Assembly (NCBI GenBank): GCA_026874595.1
Contig: JAPPUL010000079.1
Location: 1,855,001 to 1,919,000, forward strand
Direction of reading: 5' to 3'
Source: Sipunculus nudus
Lineage: Eukaryota > Annelida > Sipuncula > Golfingiida > Sipunculidae
DNA length: 64,000 bases
Shown here: positions 62,255 through 64,000 of the stretch, one piece after another
Position numbering within the stretch: the first letter of the stretch is position 1
Layout of the letters: each line of letters begins with the position of its first letter
The notes under the pieces: model-generated
Told to the model about the DNA's origin: nothing
Seen by the model: only the letters and a program-made list of their open reading frames with translations
Databases searched by the model: none
Made by a program: the position numbers and the translations under genes

Positions 62255-62776
62255 TTGGAAGTATTAAAATATGGAAATATGTTTCTAACAAAGCGAGCGC
62301 AAGAGGTGAAAAACATTGATAACGAGACAAGAGAAGAACTAGATATTATGTATGCAACTATGTTGAAAGAGGGGGGTATAGGGCTTGCAGGGACTCAAGT
62401 AGGGCTTGATAAAAGGCTTGTAGTATTAGATTTATGCGATGGCACAGGACGAATAGATTTGATAAATCCGGTTATAGTCTCAAGAGCGGATATTAAAGGG
62501 GAAGGGCTTGAGGGTTGTTTATCAGTACCGGATATATATGCGCAGGTAGAGCGTGATAAGCAGATAAAGGTGGAGGCGTATAATGGGGAAGGAGAAAAGC
62601 TAAGCTTTGAAGCAGAAGGACTTTTAGCCCGAGCGATACAACACGAAATAGATCATCTGGATGGGATACTGTTTATAGACCGACTTGAGAGTATGGAGAA
62701 GAAGCGGTTAGGAAAGAAGTTAAAGAAGCTGCGTAAGAAGTATTCAGGACAAGGGTCTGAGGAGATATATATATAA
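62255..62776 (+). CDS. def: Peptide deformylase
   Basis: Removes the formyl group from new proteins. 173 aa. Motif 1 GIGLAGTQVG (usual GxGLAAxQ, with Gly for the second Ala), motif 2 EGCLSVP with the metal-binding Cys, motif 3 QHEIDHLDG with the metal-binding His pair and catalytic Glu. It begins with TTG, supported by AAAGGAGG 8 nt upstream. It lies 10 bp before fmt, the gene whose product it undoes. Confidence 0.95.
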   Translation: MEVLKYGNMFLTKRAQEVKNIDNETREELDIMYATMLKEGGIGLAGTQVGLDKRLVVLDLCDGTGRIDLINPVIVSRADIKGEGLEGCLSVPDIYAQVERDKQIKVEAYNGEGEKLSFEAEGLLARAIQHEIDHLDGILFIDRLESMEKKRLGKKLKKLRKKYSGQGSEEIYI

Positions 62777-62786
62777 AGTAAGTTAG

Positions 62787-63731
62787 ATGGAAGGAAATCT
62801 AAAGACAGTATTTATGGGGACCCCAGAGTATGTGATGCCGACGTTGGAACTGCTTGGAGAGAGTAGTGATTTAGTATGTATATATACAGGGCCTGACAAA
62901 CGAGGCGGACGAGGTAAAAAGGATGAGCTAATTCCAAAGCCAAAAGAATATGCAAAAAGGCACGGGATAGAGTGTATCCAACCAAATAGTTTTAAAGACG
63001 AGTTAACAATATCAAAGTTAAGAGAGTTTGGAGCGGATTTGCTAATAGTGAATGCCTATGGGTATATCTTGCCGAAAGAGGTGCTTAGCATCGCAAAATA
63101 TGATGCAGTAAATCTCCATGCGTCCTTATTGCCTTTATATAGGGGTGCATCGCCAATACAAAGTGCCTTGTTGTCGGGGGAGGTGAAAACAGGGATAACA
63201 GCGCAAAGGATGGTGGAGCGTGTTGATGCAGGAGATATAATACACCAAGAGGAGCTTGAGATAGGGGAAGATGAGGACTATATAAGTTTAAGTCGTCGAC
63301 TAAGTAAGTTGTCAGCAGAGTGCCTATATGTAGTATTAAGTCGCTATGAGACAGGAGAAATAGGTTATGAGAAACAAGATGGGAGTAAGGCAACATACTG
63401 TAAAAAGCTTAAAAAAAGTGATGGAGAGATTAATTGGGCATCAAGCTATAAAGAACTAAGTTGTCAAATAAGGGCCTATAAGGCGTGGCCAAAGAGCTAC
63501 ACATACTATAAAGGTAAAAAGCTAGTAATAGAGAAGATAAAGTATGTAAGTGATGCGAGTGTAGGGGAGTCAGGAGAGATACTAAAAAGTGATAAAGAGG
63601 GATTACAAATCCAGATAGGAGATGGAGTAATAAGTATAGAGGAGATACAACCTGAGGGGAAAAAAACGATGGACTATAAAACGTTTTTAAATGGGAATAA
63701 AGTATTTTTGGGTAATAAATTGGGGATATAA
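62787..63731 (+). CDS. fmt: Methionyl-tRNA formyltransferase
   Basis: Adds the formyl group to initiator Met-tRNA; its substrate tRNA is encoded at 39049. 314 aa. VFMGTPEYVMPTLELL at the N-terminus, LLIVNAYGYILPKEVL, the catalytic segment NLHASLLPLYRGASPIQSALLSGE (Asn and His) and TGITAQRMVERVDAGDII. The C-terminal OB-type domain ends near TFLNGNKVFLG. Pairs with def as in many bacteria. Confidence 0.96.
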   Translation: MEGNLKTVFMGTPEYVMPTLELLGESSDLVCIYTGPDKRGGRGKKDELIPKPKEYAKRHGIECIQPNSFKDELTISKLREFGADLLIVNAYGYILPKEVLSIAKYDAVNLHASLLPLYRGASPIQSALLSGEVKTGITAQRMVERVDAGDIIHQEELEIGEDEDYISLSRRLSKLSAECLYVVLSRYETGEIGYEKQDGSKATYCKKLKKSDGEINWASSYKELSCQIRAYKAWPKSYTYYKGKKLVIEKIKYVSDASVGESGEILKSDKEGLQIQIGDGVISIEEIQPEGKKTMDYKTFLNGNKVFLGNKLGI

Positions 63732-63812
63732 CGAGGAGGAGAAAGGGAATAGGTGTTACTAGAGTGTGTGCAAGACAAAGCATAGACCAAATAGTATAGA
63801 GAAGCAAATTAG

Positions 63813-64000
63813 ATGCTATTTAGAGGAATATTACGAATAGTATTAATATTTCTGGTAGGAGTAATTGTATTACTAACGGTAAGTGCCTATCAAATATTCA
63901 TGGTGGTGGGAGAAGATGAGCTTATACGGATACCGCTATTAGAGGGCAAGGACATACTTGAGGCAAGCCAGATAATAAATAACTTAAATGCAACACTAGA
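63813..64000 (+). CDS. PASTA-domain membrane protein (3' end outside window)
   Basis: 62 codons are visible. MLFRGILRIVLIFLVGVIVL opens a transmembrane helix (about 5-26). After a short spacer the segment IRIPLLEGKDILEASQIINN fits the start of a PASTA domain (V-P-x-L-x-G-x-s-x-x-E-A). PASTA domains bind peptidoglycan fragments. A stand-alone membrane PASTA protein just after def-fmt is known from spirochaetes, one reason for the tentative placement of this genome. Confidence 0.75.
   Translation, partial: MLFRGILRIVLIFLVGVIVLLTVSAYQIFMVVGEDELIRIPLLEGKDILEASQIINNLNATL

Overview
This is a chromosomal window from an AT-rich, diderm (outer-membrane-bearing) bacterium. Kdo transferase (waaA), lpxA, murG, lspA, a LolCDE/FtsX-type ABC pair, an RND efflux pump and many lipoprotein signal peptides all point to an LPS-making cell envelope rich in lipoproteins. 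The def-fmt-PASTA gene order beside priA, together with the other gene content, recalls Spirochaetota. That placement is inference only: no 16S gene is present and no search was possible. No insertion sequence, integrase, phage module or CRISPR array was seen.

Layout. 1-11 kb, mostly minus strand: a queC end, an RND pump, a NERD-domain helicase, a tandem pair of quinone-oxidoreductase genes (one frameshifted) and the membrane-fusion partner of the pump; argJ lies on the plus strand among them. 11-25 kb: an exported fusion of a dead trypsin-like domain with an NHL propeller, pyrE, a Bcp peroxiredoxin, a degenerate HD-GYP-like protein, a PHP phosphoesterase, a siroheme-type dehydrogenase, glnA with a structured leader, and a lipoprotein with PPC-like domains. 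25-39 kb: murG, grpE-dnaK-dnaJ, a lipoprotein-export-type ABC pair, waaA, a TPR protein, pyrD, a lipoprotein, ychF and two Met tRNA genes (initiator and elongator). 39-49 kb: aroE, rpiB, prfB with an intact programmed +1 frameshift site, a HEAT-repeat protein, then a long minus-strand series (lpxA, ferritin-like, mtnP, a hypothetical, lspA, Smr). 59.7-64 kb: a pterin dehydratase, priA, def, fmt and the start of a PASTA-domain membrane protein.

The most unusual region is 49.35-59.54 kb: ten tandem minus-strand genes or remnants for kelch-like beta-propeller lipoproteins. Most have their own conserved upstream element and many have a related terminator hairpin. Blade number runs from 1 to 7. 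Several members are off or broken: one by a 2-bp change in a TA run inside the signal peptide, one by a 7-G tract plus a stop codon, one by a nonsense codon plus a frameshift, one that lacks its start codon, and one decayed remnant. I call these K1-K10 from low to high coordinate. The array looks like a rapidly evolving, possibly phase-variable surface lipoprotein family.

Short tandem duplications of 11-18 bp recur throughout the window, mostly between genes and often abutting start codons, stop codons or terminators. They appear to be a general mutational habit of this genome.
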